This document shows, one piece after another, positions 1-5,688 of a DNA stretch of 5,918 bases; within the stretch, counting starts at the first letter, position 1, and every line of letters begins with the position of its first letter. The notes beneath the pieces were generated by a model, which did no database searches, was not told where the DNA came from, and saw only the letters and a list, made by a program, of their open reading frames with translations. The translations under genes were made by a program, and so were the position numbers. This DNA is from an uncultured Verrucomicrobiota bacterium (GTDB taxonomy: Bacteria > Verrucomicrobiota > Verrucomicrobiia > Limisphaerales > UBA9464). The stretch covers positions 1 through 5,918 of the forward strand of contig CAIPFS010000490.1 in the NCBI GenBank assembly GCA_903864375.1, given 5' to 3'.

Positions 1-169
1 GTTCAGCGTCGCCGGTCCGCCTGGCTTTCGACCCGCCTATCTGTTCCACAACCGATTCCCGCCGGGCAGAGATAATGCCGACTCACGCTCAGCGGCTACC
101 GCTTCGTCGTTGCCATTCCTTCCCCGACCGGACTTGCCACTTCGCCTCCATCCCTGAATCTCCTCACCC
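1..169. other. Leader region without an assignable gene
   Basis: No recognisable protein is encoded here. Frame +2 is open from base 2 to a TGA at 155-157, and frame +3 from base 3 to a TGA at 171-173 that overlaps the next ATG as ATGA. Neither translation resembles a known C-terminus, and both are rich in Pro, Arg and Ser, as expected from chance reading of C-rich DNA. The last 60 bases before the VOC gene are strongly pyrimidine-rich and contain no purine-rich ribosome binding site. The 3' end of an upstream gene in frame +2 cannot be excluded from this fragment. Confidence 0.4.
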
Positions 170-580
170 ATGAGTCAATTTCTCAAAGGACTGGCACTGG
201 TGGTTCGGGATTACGACGAGGCGATCGCCTATTACTGCCAGTCACTAGGGTTTAACCTTGAGGAGGATACCGACATGGGCGGTGGCAAGCGCTGGGTGGT
301 GGTTGCGCCTCCAGGAGCGAGGGAATGTCGTTTCATCCTGGCAAAGGCAAAAAATGAGGCCGAACGCGCCGCGGTGGGCAACCAGACGGGCGGCCGGGTT
401 TTCCTGTTCCTTCACACTGACAACTTCGAGGTGGACTACCAACGGATGCTCCAGAACGGGGTTCGATTCGTGGAACAGCCTCGGAAGGAAGAGTATGGGC
501 AGGTGGTTGTCTTTGCGGACCTCTACGGCAACCGCTGGGATATGGTCGGAGCCCGGGTGAAATCTCCAGTCGACGCCTGA
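170..580 (+). CDS. VOC family (glyoxalase/bleomycin-resistance fold) protein
   Basis: This gene encodes a 136-residue single-unit vicinal oxygen chelate protein, a normal length for a protein that pairs two beta-alpha-beta-beta-beta modules. The first module opens with LALVVRDYDEAIAYY (residues 8-22) and a LGF turn at 26-28. The second runs from about residue 75 (GGRVFLFLHTDNF) through the helix ending QNGVRF to the closing VFADLYGNRWDMV (114-126). The NQTGGRVFLFLHTD and DLYGNRWD blocks resemble a conserved bacterial VOC subgroup of unknown substrate. Positions that usually carry the metal ligands (His, His/Gln, Glu) appear to be Gly7, Val77 and Asp124, so classic glyoxalase I activity is doubtful. 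No signal peptide is seen, so it is probably cytoplasmic. The ATG at 170 puts the first strand right at the N-terminus, as in relatives, although no Shine-Dalgarno precedes it. Family is secure; reaction is unknown. Confidence 0.9.
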   Translation: MSQFLKGLALVVRDYDEAIAYYCQSLGFNLEEDTDMGGGKRWVVVAPPGARECRFILAKAKNEAERAAVGNQTGGRVFLFLHTDNFEVDYQRMLQNGVRFVEQPRKEEYGQVVVFADLYGNRWDMVGARVKSPVDA

Positions 581-610
581 TTCGTTACTGAGATCCGTCT
601 GGAGGGGGTC

Positions 611-633
611 GGCGTCGCGGGGTAAGGGACGCC
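611..633. repeat. Inverted repeat (6-bp stem) after the VOC gene
   Basis: GGCGTC at 611-616 pairs perfectly with GACGCC at 628-633 across an 11-base loop. It starts 30 bases after the VOC stop codon. There is no T-tract on either side, so it is not a classical intrinsic terminator. It might be an RNA-stabilising 3' hairpin or a copy of a dispersed intergenic element. Confidence 0.45.
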
Positions 634-716
634 TACACAACCCGGGGTCATCCCTTTCCCTTCGGCAGCGATCCCTTCATCCAACCGCTTACCGAACATG
701 GCTATCATGTCCTTCA

Positions 717-756
717 TCCCGGCTTGAAAAGGCCAAAGATGGCCCTTGAGCCGGGA
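717..756. repeat. Long imperfect hairpin upstream of the membrane protein gene
   Basis: TCCCGGCT at 717-724 is the exact reverse complement of AGCCGGGA at 749-756, giving an 8-bp outer stem. Inside it, AAGGCC (729-734) pairs with GGCCCTT (741-747) with one bulged C, around a 6-base loop at 735-740. The structure lies 45 bases before the preferred ATG at 802 and covers both the TTG (724) and ATG (739) alternatives. No T-tract follows. It could shape the 5' leader of the next gene or end VOC transcription by a Rho-type route; the role is inferred only. Confidence 0.6.
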
Positions 757-801
757 ATCGCCCCCATTCAAACTATTAAGCAAGTCTCGGCATCAATACC
801 C

Positions 802-1752
802 ATGCGCTCCCGGTTGAATCATTCTGGCGTCCGCCTCGTTGCCCTGTTTGCCCTGGTGAATGGAGTTTCGCTCCTGATTCCCCTGATTTTCATCCTCCAA
901 GCCCCCTCGGAGGTCACAGACCGGCTCAACGGCCTCTTTCTCCCGACCATCGTACCCGCAGCCCTCAGCCTCCTGGCATCCGTGGGTCTCTATCGTGGGA
1001 GTGCGTGGGGCTGCACAGTGCTTTGCCTTCGGAGCCTTCTGGGCATGTTCTGGGGCGGTACCACTCTACTGTCCATGTTCGAACGAAGGCTTCCGTTCGG
1101 AGCATTCAACGACCTTTTTCTCCAGATTTCCGAGTTCCTCATTCTGGCGTGGCTCACCTGGGAATTTTGGCGGGCAAGACCCGAAACCAGGGCCACCGAA
1201 CTTGGCGAAAACCCGGACAAGGGAGGTGAACAGACCGCTGCCCAACCCTCATTGGCCAATCCAATCCGGCCCTGGGGAACGGTTATCGCATTTGTCCTGA
1301 CGGTGGTCGGATTTGCCGTCTGGCTGACCGAGGTTCGATTCTTTCAATTCGCTCCGACCCGACTGGCTGAAATCCCTTTGATCGGGCCCTCCATCGCCGA
1401 CCTCAACGCGGAAGGCCCCCTTCTCGCGACCGGTACGACGCGGTCCTGGGGACGGGAGGGACAATGGGTGATTTCGGGAGAGGCGAACGAATCGGAAATC
1501 AAGCGATTTGCGAACGACCACCACTGGACGACGACGACGAACTCGACTTCGAAGGCGCACGCGATGGCCAGGAACTGGAAACTGGACCCCAACCAATATC
1601 CGTGGAGAGATCAAATCGACTTCACCGAAGTGCATGTCGGGCGACTCGCCCCGCCCTTGCGCGGCGTCGGTATCCTGACGTGGAGGGCCAATGACCGTCG
1701 TTTTTGCCTGGAAACACACGTCCTCGGACAAAGCCGCGAGACATCGAGGTAG
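802..1752 (+). CDS. Hypothetical membrane protein with five predicted TM segments and a C-terminal soluble domain
   Basis: I do not recognise the family. From the ATG at 802 the product is 316 residues. Hydrophobic segments lie at about 10-33 (VRLVALFALVNGV onward), 46-63, 68-91, 104-120 and 160-176, followed by a hydrophilic domain of about 140 residues. A polar linker rich in Glu, Gly and Arg (about 123-155) separates the fourth and fifth segments. The tail includes a TTTTNSTS stretch and the motif GVGILTWRANDRRFCLE near the end. If the N-terminus is cytoplasmic, five passes would place the tail outside the membrane. The reading frame extends upstream to TTG 724 and ATG 739, but those sit in a strong hairpin and add 21 or more residues unlike a signal or membrane segment, so I prefer 802. 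There is no clear ribosome binding site. It could be a sensor or a membrane-anchored surface protein; nothing in the sequence decides this. Confidence 0.7.
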   Translation: MRSRLNHSGVRLVALFALVNGVSLLIPLIFILQAPSEVTDRLNGLFLPTIVPAALSLLASVGLYRGSAWGCTVLCLRSLLGMFWGGTTLLSMFERRLPFGAFNDLFLQISEFLILAWLTWEFWRARPETRATELGENPDKGGEQTAAQPSLANPIRPWGTVIAFVLTVVGFAVWLTEVRFFQFAPTRLAEIPLIGPSIADLNAEGPLLATGTTRSWGREGQWVISGEANESEIKRFANDHHWTTTTNSTSKAHAMARNWKLDPNQYPWRDQIDFTEVHVGRLAPPLRGVGILTWRANDRRFCLETHVLGQSRETSR

Positions 1753-1774
1753 GCCCGGGGACTTCGGACCTCCA

Positions 1775-1796
1775 AAACCTTTTCGGAAAAAGGTTT
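1775..1796. repeat. 9-bp perfect hairpin between the membrane protein gene and tRNA-Arg
   Basis: AAACCTTTT (1775-1783) and AAAAGGTTT (1788-1796) are perfect reverse complements around a CGGA loop. The hairpin begins 22 bases after the TAG stop at 1752. On + it ends in only three Ts; on - it ends in four. It may stop transcription before the tRNA promoter, but without a long T-tract and with an AT-rich stem this is a weak terminator call. Confidence 0.5.
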
Positions 1797-1823
1797 GCCA
1801 GCCAACGGGTATCCCGATATCTC
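1795..1823 (+). promoter_or_regulatory. Candidate sigma-70-type promoter of tRNA-Arg
   Basis: TTGCCA at 1795-1800 matches the -35 consensus TTGACA at five of six positions. Exactly 17 bases later comes TATCTC (1818-1823), a poor -10 box matching only the first three positions. Initiation about seven bases downstream would leave a 5' leader of roughly six bases before the tRNA at 1836, a typical arrangement. A GC-rich discriminator (GAGGCCGG) follows, as often seen in stable RNA promoters. The weak -10 keeps confidence low. Confidence 0.35.
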
Positions 1824-1835
1824 TTGAGGCCGGTC

Positions 1836-1912
1836 GCATCCGTAGCTCAATTGGATAGAGCATCTGACTACGGATCAGAAGGTTCAAGGTTCAACTCCTT
1901 GCGGATGCACCA
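1836..1912 (+). tRNA. tRNA-Arg(ACG), with encoded CCA
   Basis: A complete cloverleaf can be drawn. The 7-bp acceptor stem is GCATCCG (1836-1842) with CGGATGC (1902-1908), then discriminator A1909 and CCA at 1910-1912. The D-stem is GCTC/GAGC with the invariant GG at 1853-1854. The anticodon stem TCTGA/TCAGA holds loop CTACGGA, so the anticodon is ACG at 1870-1872. The variable loop is AGGTT, and the T-stem CAAGG/CCTTG encloses TTCAACT. All stems are perfectly paired and none of the invariant positions is damaged, so it should be functional. ACG is the arginine anticodon whose A34 is normally deaminated to inosine by TadA, allowing reading of CGU, CGC and CGA. No copy of its 3' end occurs elsewhere in the window, so no integrated element is indicated. 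Confidence 0.97.
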
Positions 1913-1919
1913 TTTTCCT

Positions 1920-1940
1920 AATCGCTTACCGCGATTTTCC
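1920..1940 (+). terminator. Terminator-like hairpin after tRNA-Arg
   Basis: AATCGC (1920-1925) pairs with GCGATT (1931-1936) around a TTACC loop, and the transcript continues TTCCCC, giving four Ts in a row at the stem end. It begins eight bases after the tRNA CCA end. The position fits termination of the tRNA transcript, but the short U-run makes it a modest candidate. Confidence 0.4.
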
Positions 1941-1989
1941 CCATCGAAGTCAGCCTTTCAAGGGGCAGCTTTTCTTCAATTCCAAATGA

Positions 1990-2015
1990 TTCAGATGTAA
2001 CCAGTTGAATCTGAA
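1990..2015 (-). terminator. Weak hairpin downstream of the GloVer repeat gene
   Basis: TTCAGAT (1990-1996) and ATCTGAA (2009-2015) form a 7-bp stem with a 12-base loop, about 95 bases beyond the stop of the minus-strand gene ending at 2111. The loop is large and there is no adjacent U-run on the minus strand. It is listed only as the best hairpin seen in the 1941-2110 gap, which otherwise holds no gene. Confidence 0.2.
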
Positions 2016-2110
2016 CGATATCAGTAGGGCAAGGCTCCAGCCGCGCGTTAGGAAGCACGAACTACATCCCATCCGCATGGGCGAAGCCAATTGGCCGTCC
2101 GCAGGACCCA

Positions 2111-4858
2111 TCACAATCCGGAACCGACACGATAGTATCGCGTCCCAGTTGAGCCGGGTGAGGAATCGACAACGGCCAGGTTTCCTTTGGTGTCGGCGAT
2201 GCCGGTTCCGACATCGAACCATGGACCACCCAATTGATCAGCGGCCTGGACGGTGTAAGAAACACCGGGCATTGCCACGCCCTGAACCACCGGATAACCG
2301 TCATAAGTGCGACCAATGCCTTGCAGCAAAATACCTTGGTTCGGAGTGGCCACCCAAGTCCATGTCAGGGTGGCGGAGCGCCCGGGCGAGGCGGCATCGA
2401 TCCCGGTCACCAGAATGGAGTATCGTCCAGGCTTGGTTATTGTGCCCGAGATCGTTCGTGCCGATGAATCGACCACCAGACCCTCGGGAAGTCCGCTCAC
2501 CGAAAAGGTCAAAGGATGGTTCGGCAGTGGGTTCCTGAAGGCATTCGTTGGGACCTCGACGACGCCCGAAGAACCCGTGGCCACAAACAGGGGCGGAAGG
2601 TTGGAGACGGTGATTCGGTCGGGTATTGCGAACCGCGCACAACGTCCGAGTCTGCTCTCTGAATAAATTGCCCCATCAGAGCCTTGGATGATCGGGTTGG
2701 AAAAATCGATGGCGTCGGTATCAGGAAATTCCTCGTAAATAGAGCCATCCTGGCTGAGGCGATAAACAAATCCGCCATAAGCGGTTCCCCCGGAAGGAAT
2801 CAGGCCGGAGATACCATAAATAAACCCGTCGTCGGCGAGAAGGATTCCGGAGGTCGAAAGACTCTGGCCGACTTCATTTTTAAACGTGTGGAGAACCTGA
2901 AACACGGTCCCATCGACGGCGACACGAAACACCCCACCCAAGCCCAAGGGGCCACCGGCACTGGCGACACCGTAGAGGAACTGATTATCGCCCACGACGA
3001 CATTGACGACATTGGAAAGCCCTCCCGGCAATCGGGCTACATCCGCGAGAACCGTGAAGCCCGATCCATCCAGGTTCATTCGAAACACCCGCCGGGGGAA
3101 GGAATCCACTGAAACGGACGCAACACCGTACAAATGGAAGTCCGGCGTGGGAGTCACCCACGCATTCCCCGGCAGTTCCAACAATGGACGGAATCCATCA
3201 CCCGACAGCTCTGAATTGAACAGTGTTGAATTCCACCCAAGTGCCGAGCCATACCAACGTCCGTCCGGGCCCACTTCAAGACGAGAGCTCAACCAGGAAT
3301 AATTGGTCGCCAGATTGGAATAGGTGTGAGTGGAGGGATCATAGCTAAAATTTACGGTCGACCGATCGCCCACGGATAAATTGGCAACCCAGGAACCATG
3401 GAGCACACCGGTACGATCCCGGGCCAGATTCAAGTTCAGGGATGGCCCGTCCGCACCCGTGAATGGAAACGAATGGGCGACCTCCAGGGTCTGACCCTCT
3501 TCCGTTAGTCGCAACAATTCATCTGTTGATCCGTTGGCCCCAAAGGCTAGGAAGTAAAGGGCGTGATCGTTGCCTTCCACCAGAGTCGAAAGCTCATTCA
3601 TTCCCGAAGCAATGAAACTTTTGTTGCCAGAGGACAGGGTGAGTTTTGGCGTCAACAGTTGGGTCGTCACATCCAATTGAAGGACATCCACGGGATGGTA
3701 AATGGTCTGAGTTGGAACCAGATAGAGCACTCCGTCGCTAAAAGCCGTCAAAAGATAATTCTGGCCCGCATGCTGCGACGCAAGATTCACCATTTCTTTA
3801 TATTCCAAATTCGGGCCTGTCAGGGAAAAGATGCTGATCGAATCCGTAAACTCGGTTGCAGAGGTGATGCCATAAACGGTCCCGTCCGGCGATTGGACCA
3901 GGGTACTCGCGGGCGAGTGCCCATTGGTACCGTAAGGATAGGGCGGATATTCATGAAGGATGCGAAAGTCCGATCCGTCGGTATGGAGGGCGAACACATA
4001 TCCGCCGTTGGTGGCGCCGGTGCGCGATGTGCTCAGGAGTGTTCCATCCGGCAGTGAAAGCAACCCGCTAGCCGGACCGCCGTTCAGCCCTCCGCTGCCA
4101 GGCAAATGGGATATAATTGAGTAGTCCATTCCGGTGGAGCCTATTCGGAAAACCGTACCTCCACCATGGGTGCCCCCGTCCGATGTTGTTCCATAGACGG
4201 CACCATCGCTGCCCAAAACCAGCCCTGCGAGGGGGCTTTTTCCATCGTTGGAATCGCTGCCAAAAGAATGCACAATCTGGTAGTCTGAACCGTCTCCGTT
4301 CATCCGATAGAGGATTCCACTTCCTCCCGCCCCACCTTGAGTCGTCACCCCAAAGACATGGCCATCCGGAAGCACGGTTAATGGCCCGACCGGCAGCGTG
4401 CCGTCATTGGTGATGGAGCCGAACTGATGAAGGGTCATGTATCCTGTCCCGTTGGTCTGAATACGGAAAATCGTTCCAAAGGAATAGCCTTTATCCGGTC
4501 CATCGAATTTGGTGGTGCCATACAGAAAGCTGTCGTTTCCCAATGCAAGACCGCCGACTGGGATCGTACCGCTTCCCCCGACGGTGTTGAACGCATGGAT
4601 TCGAGTCGGTTGAAGGTCATCCGGTCCAAGATGGAGGAGCACACCCCTTCCTGATGGACCTCCATAGATGGTGACGGCAAAAAACGAACCATCCGGCATC
4701 GCCAGCAACGGGCCGGTAATCGATCGGCCAAAATCAGAAAGACCGCCGCCAGCGGAAAGGATATCGAAAGACGGCTGGGAGGAGGCGGCCAAATGAACGG
4801 CCGTTGCCACGGCAAGTCCGAGAATGGGCAGCCGCAATTGAAATGGACGGTGTTTCAT
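2111..4858 (-). CDS. Secreted GloVer (Gloeo_Verruco) tandem-repeat protein with Ig-like domain
   Basis: The product is 915 residues from the ATG at 4858 (an upstream in-frame ATG at 4897 would add 13). I chose 4858 because it starts a classic signal peptide: MKHRPFQLRL, then the hydrophobic LPILGLAVATAV, then LAASS near residue 27. Residues about 45-740 are tandem repeats of the Gloeo_Verruco type (TIGR03803), with core DGxxYGxT followed by GGxxxGGxVFRxxxDG and a hydrophobic-HxF strand. I count 14 anchors near residues 56, 109, 165, 218, 271, 325, 375, 431, 483, 532, 573, 625, 677 and 728; the middle ones are degenerate. About 752-835 resembles a putative Ig (He_PIG) domain (PLTFSVSGLPEGLVVD, then TISGTITKPGRYSI). 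The end carries YTVQAADQLGGPW and a final TRYYRVG, like other verrucomicrobial secreted proteins. No transmembrane anchor or PEP-CTERM signal is visible. Likely exported to the periplasm or surface, with a beta-propeller fold inferred. Ligand or enzymatic role is unknown. Confidence 0.92.
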   Translation of the reverse strand: MKHRPFQLRLPILGLAVATAVHLAASSQPSFDILSAGGGLSDFGRSITGPLLAMPDGSFFAVTIYGGPSGRGVLLHLGPDDLQPTRIHAFNTVGGSGTIPVGGLALGNDSFLYGTTKFDGPDKGYSFGTIFRIQTNGTGYMTLHQFGSITNDGTLPVGPLTVLPDGHVFGVTTQGGAGGSGILYRMNGDGSDYQIVHSFGSDSNDGKSPLAGLVLGSDGAVYGTTSDGGTHGGGTVFRIGSTGMDYSIISHLPGSGGLNGGPASGLLSLPDGTLLSTSRTGATNGGYVFALHTDGSDFRILHEYPPYPYGTNGHSPASTLVQSPDGTVYGITSATEFTDSISIFSLTGPNLEYKEMVNLASQHAGQNYLLTAFSDGVLYLVPTQTIYHPVDVLQLDVTTQLLTPKLTLSSGNKSFIASGMNELSTLVEGNDHALYFLAFGANGSTDELLRLTEEGQTLEVAHSFPFTGADGPSLNLNLARDRTGVLHGSWVANLSVGDRSTVNFSYDPSTHTYSNLATNYSWLSSRLEVGPDGRWYGSALGWNSTLFNSELSGDGFRPLLELPGNAWVTPTPDFHLYGVASVSVDSFPRRVFRMNLDGSGFTVLADVARLPGGLSNVVNVVVGDNQFLYGVASAGGPLGLGGVFRVAVDGTVFQVLHTFKNEVGQSLSTSGILLADDGFIYGISGLIPSGGTAYGGFVYRLSQDGSIYEEFPDTDAIDFSNPIIQGSDGAIYSESRLGRCARFAIPDRITVSNLPPLFVATGSSGVVEVPTNAFRNPLPNHPLTFSVSGLPEGLVVDSSARTISGTITKPGRYSILVTGIDAASPGRSATLTWTWVATPNQGILLQGIGRTYDGYPVVQGVAMPGVSYTVQAADQLGGPWFDVGTGIADTKGNLAVVDSSPGSTGTRYYRVGSGL

Positions 4859-5164
4859 GTTTAAGCAGGGGACGACAGTTTCACAAATTCTTAGCATGTT
4901 TCATGCCAGAATAAGTCACCGATTACGACTCAATTCGAAGGTCCTTCGGATTACAGGTGCCAAGAAACCGCCTATTGTTGGTCAATATTTATACTGTAGG
5001 GGTGTAGGATAACACCTGAAGTTCTAATACCTTCCGGCAAAGGAAATCGGTGACACAACTCCGTGTCAAGTTACGGAAGTCCGGTATCACCCGCGTCGAT
5101 TGGAATCTGCCCCAACGTTTCCAGGGCCATTGCCACCGGGCCGACGGAGCGTAGCCTTGAACGG
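4859..5164. promoter_or_regulatory. Divergent intergenic region with three inverted repeats
   Basis: This gap separates the start of the minus-strand GloVer gene from the start of the plus-strand DUF456 gene, so it should hold both promoters. I see three short inverted repeats. They are CGAAGG-T-CCTTCG (4936-4948), GGTGT-N6-ACACC (5001-5016) and TGACAC-N6-GTGTCA (5051-5068). A 9-base direct repeat TGTTTCATG occurs at 4851-4859 and 4897-4905, and GATTAC occurs at 4921 and 4949. No encoded small protein or RNA is recognisable. Confidence 0.5.
4984..4996. promoter_or_regulatory. AT-rich block with -10-like hexamers on both strands
   Basis: This is the most AT-rich stretch in the divergent gap. 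On - it reads TATAAA (4993-4988), and on + TATACT (4990-4995), which matches the -10 consensus at five of six positions. Neither has a convincing -35 box at 16-18 bases, so the block is only a candidate promoter for one or both flanking genes. Confidence 0.25.
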
Positions 5165-5668
5165 ATGTCGTCCAATGAAATCATCGGTTTGGTGGCCACC
5201 GTGCTGGTGATGCTGATGGGACTGATGGGGGCCATCCTGCCCGTGCTTCCCGGACCTCCCCTTGTCCTGATGGCCGCCGTGGCCCATCGGCTCTGGTTTG
5301 GGGATCGGAGCGTGCCGTGGTGGGTTCTCGGTGTGCTTGCTCTTGTCACAGGGTTGGTGACCCTCCTGGACTTCCTGGCCTCGACCTATGGGGCACGCCG
5401 GCTGGGTGCCACCTGGCGGGGGATGGCCGGAGCAGTCATTGGTGCGATCATCGGACTGTTCTGGATTCCACCTCTCGGTCTCCTGCTCGGCCCGCTGCTG
5501 GGTGCGGCACTGGGTGAATTGTCGGGCGGGAGGAGTTTACACGAAGCCGGTCGAGCCGGGGTGGGCGCGGCGCTTGGGGTGCTGGCGGGAGCGGTCGCAA
5601 AACTGGCCGCCTGTCTCGCCATGATGGGACTTTGGCTTTTCACCCTGCTGGCCCACTGGCAGCGGTAA
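5165..5668 (+). CDS. DUF456 domain-containing integral membrane protein
   Basis: From the ATG at 5165 the product is 167 residues, close to the usual length of DUF456 proteins. Family marks are an N-terminal hydrophobic segment running into AILPVLPGPPLVL (23-35), the central block STYGARRLGATWRGMAGAVIG (73-93), and GPLLGAALGELSGG (109-122) before a C-terminal membrane helix (about 133-163). Several GxxxG-like glycine patterns suggest tightly packed helices, with roughly four or five membrane segments in the inner membrane. The molecular function of the family is unknown. The frame extends upstream to a GTG at 5063, but the extra 34 residues are not membrane-like and start inside an inverted repeat, so I prefer 5165. 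A GGAG at 5146-5149 is too far upstream (15 bases) to be an ideal ribosome binding site. It stands alone, diverging from the GloVer gene and converging on the peptidase gene. Confidence 0.88.
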   Translation: MSSNEIIGLVATVLVMLMGLMGAILPVLPGPPLVLMAAVAHRLWFGDRSVPWWVLGVLALVTGLVTLLDFLASTYGARRLGATWRGMAGAVIGAIIGLFWIPPLGLLLGPLLGAALGELSGGRSLHEAGRAGVGAALGVLAGAVAKLAACLAMMGLWLFTLLAHWQR

Positions 5669-5683
5669 CGGATTGTTAACCGC
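5662..5683. terminator. Hairpin between convergent genes, possible bidirectional terminator
   Basis: GCGGTAAC (5662-5669) pairs with GTTAACCGC (5675-5683) with one bulged A, giving an 8-bp stem and a 5-base loop. It contains the DUF456 TAA stop and ends five bases before the stop of the converging peptidase gene. Its placement suits a shared terminator, but neither side has a T-run. Confidence 0.35.
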
Positions 5684-5688
5684 CACTT

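Noticed and set aside
3..173. Possible upstream gene in frame +3 ending in an ATGA overlap with the VOC start
   Set aside because: The overlap looks like translational coupling, but the translation is Cys/Arg/His/Pro-scattered and unlike a protein. Frame +2 is equally open, so the overlap is probably chance.
1249..1887. Minus-strand open frame of about 212 codons across the membrane protein gene and into the tRNA
   Set aside because: It overlaps the tRNA and the antisense of a frame with clear membrane segments. The translation is low-complexity Arg/Pro/Ser-rich, as expected from a shadow frame.
1836..1940. tRNA-Arg as an integration (attachment) site
   Set aside because: tRNA genes are common attachment sites, but no second copy of the tRNA 3' end and no integrase or phage gene is present in the window.
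2005..2666. Plus-strand open frames opposite the 3' part of the GloVer gene
   Set aside because: They lie antisense to a gene with clear signal peptide, repeats and Ig domain. Their translations are Arg- and Pro-rich with no domain features.
3563..4057. Plus-strand open frame of 164 codons inside the GloVer gene
   Set aside because: It is antisense to the repeat region. The length follows from the repetitive codon pattern of the real gene, and no domain is recognisable.
2111..4858. DNA-level tandem repeats or a CRISPR-like array in the repeat gene
   Set aside because: Short motifs such as CCATCCGG recur because they encode the PDG anchor of each protein repeat. The copies diverge at the DNA level and there are no identical repeats with unique spacers.
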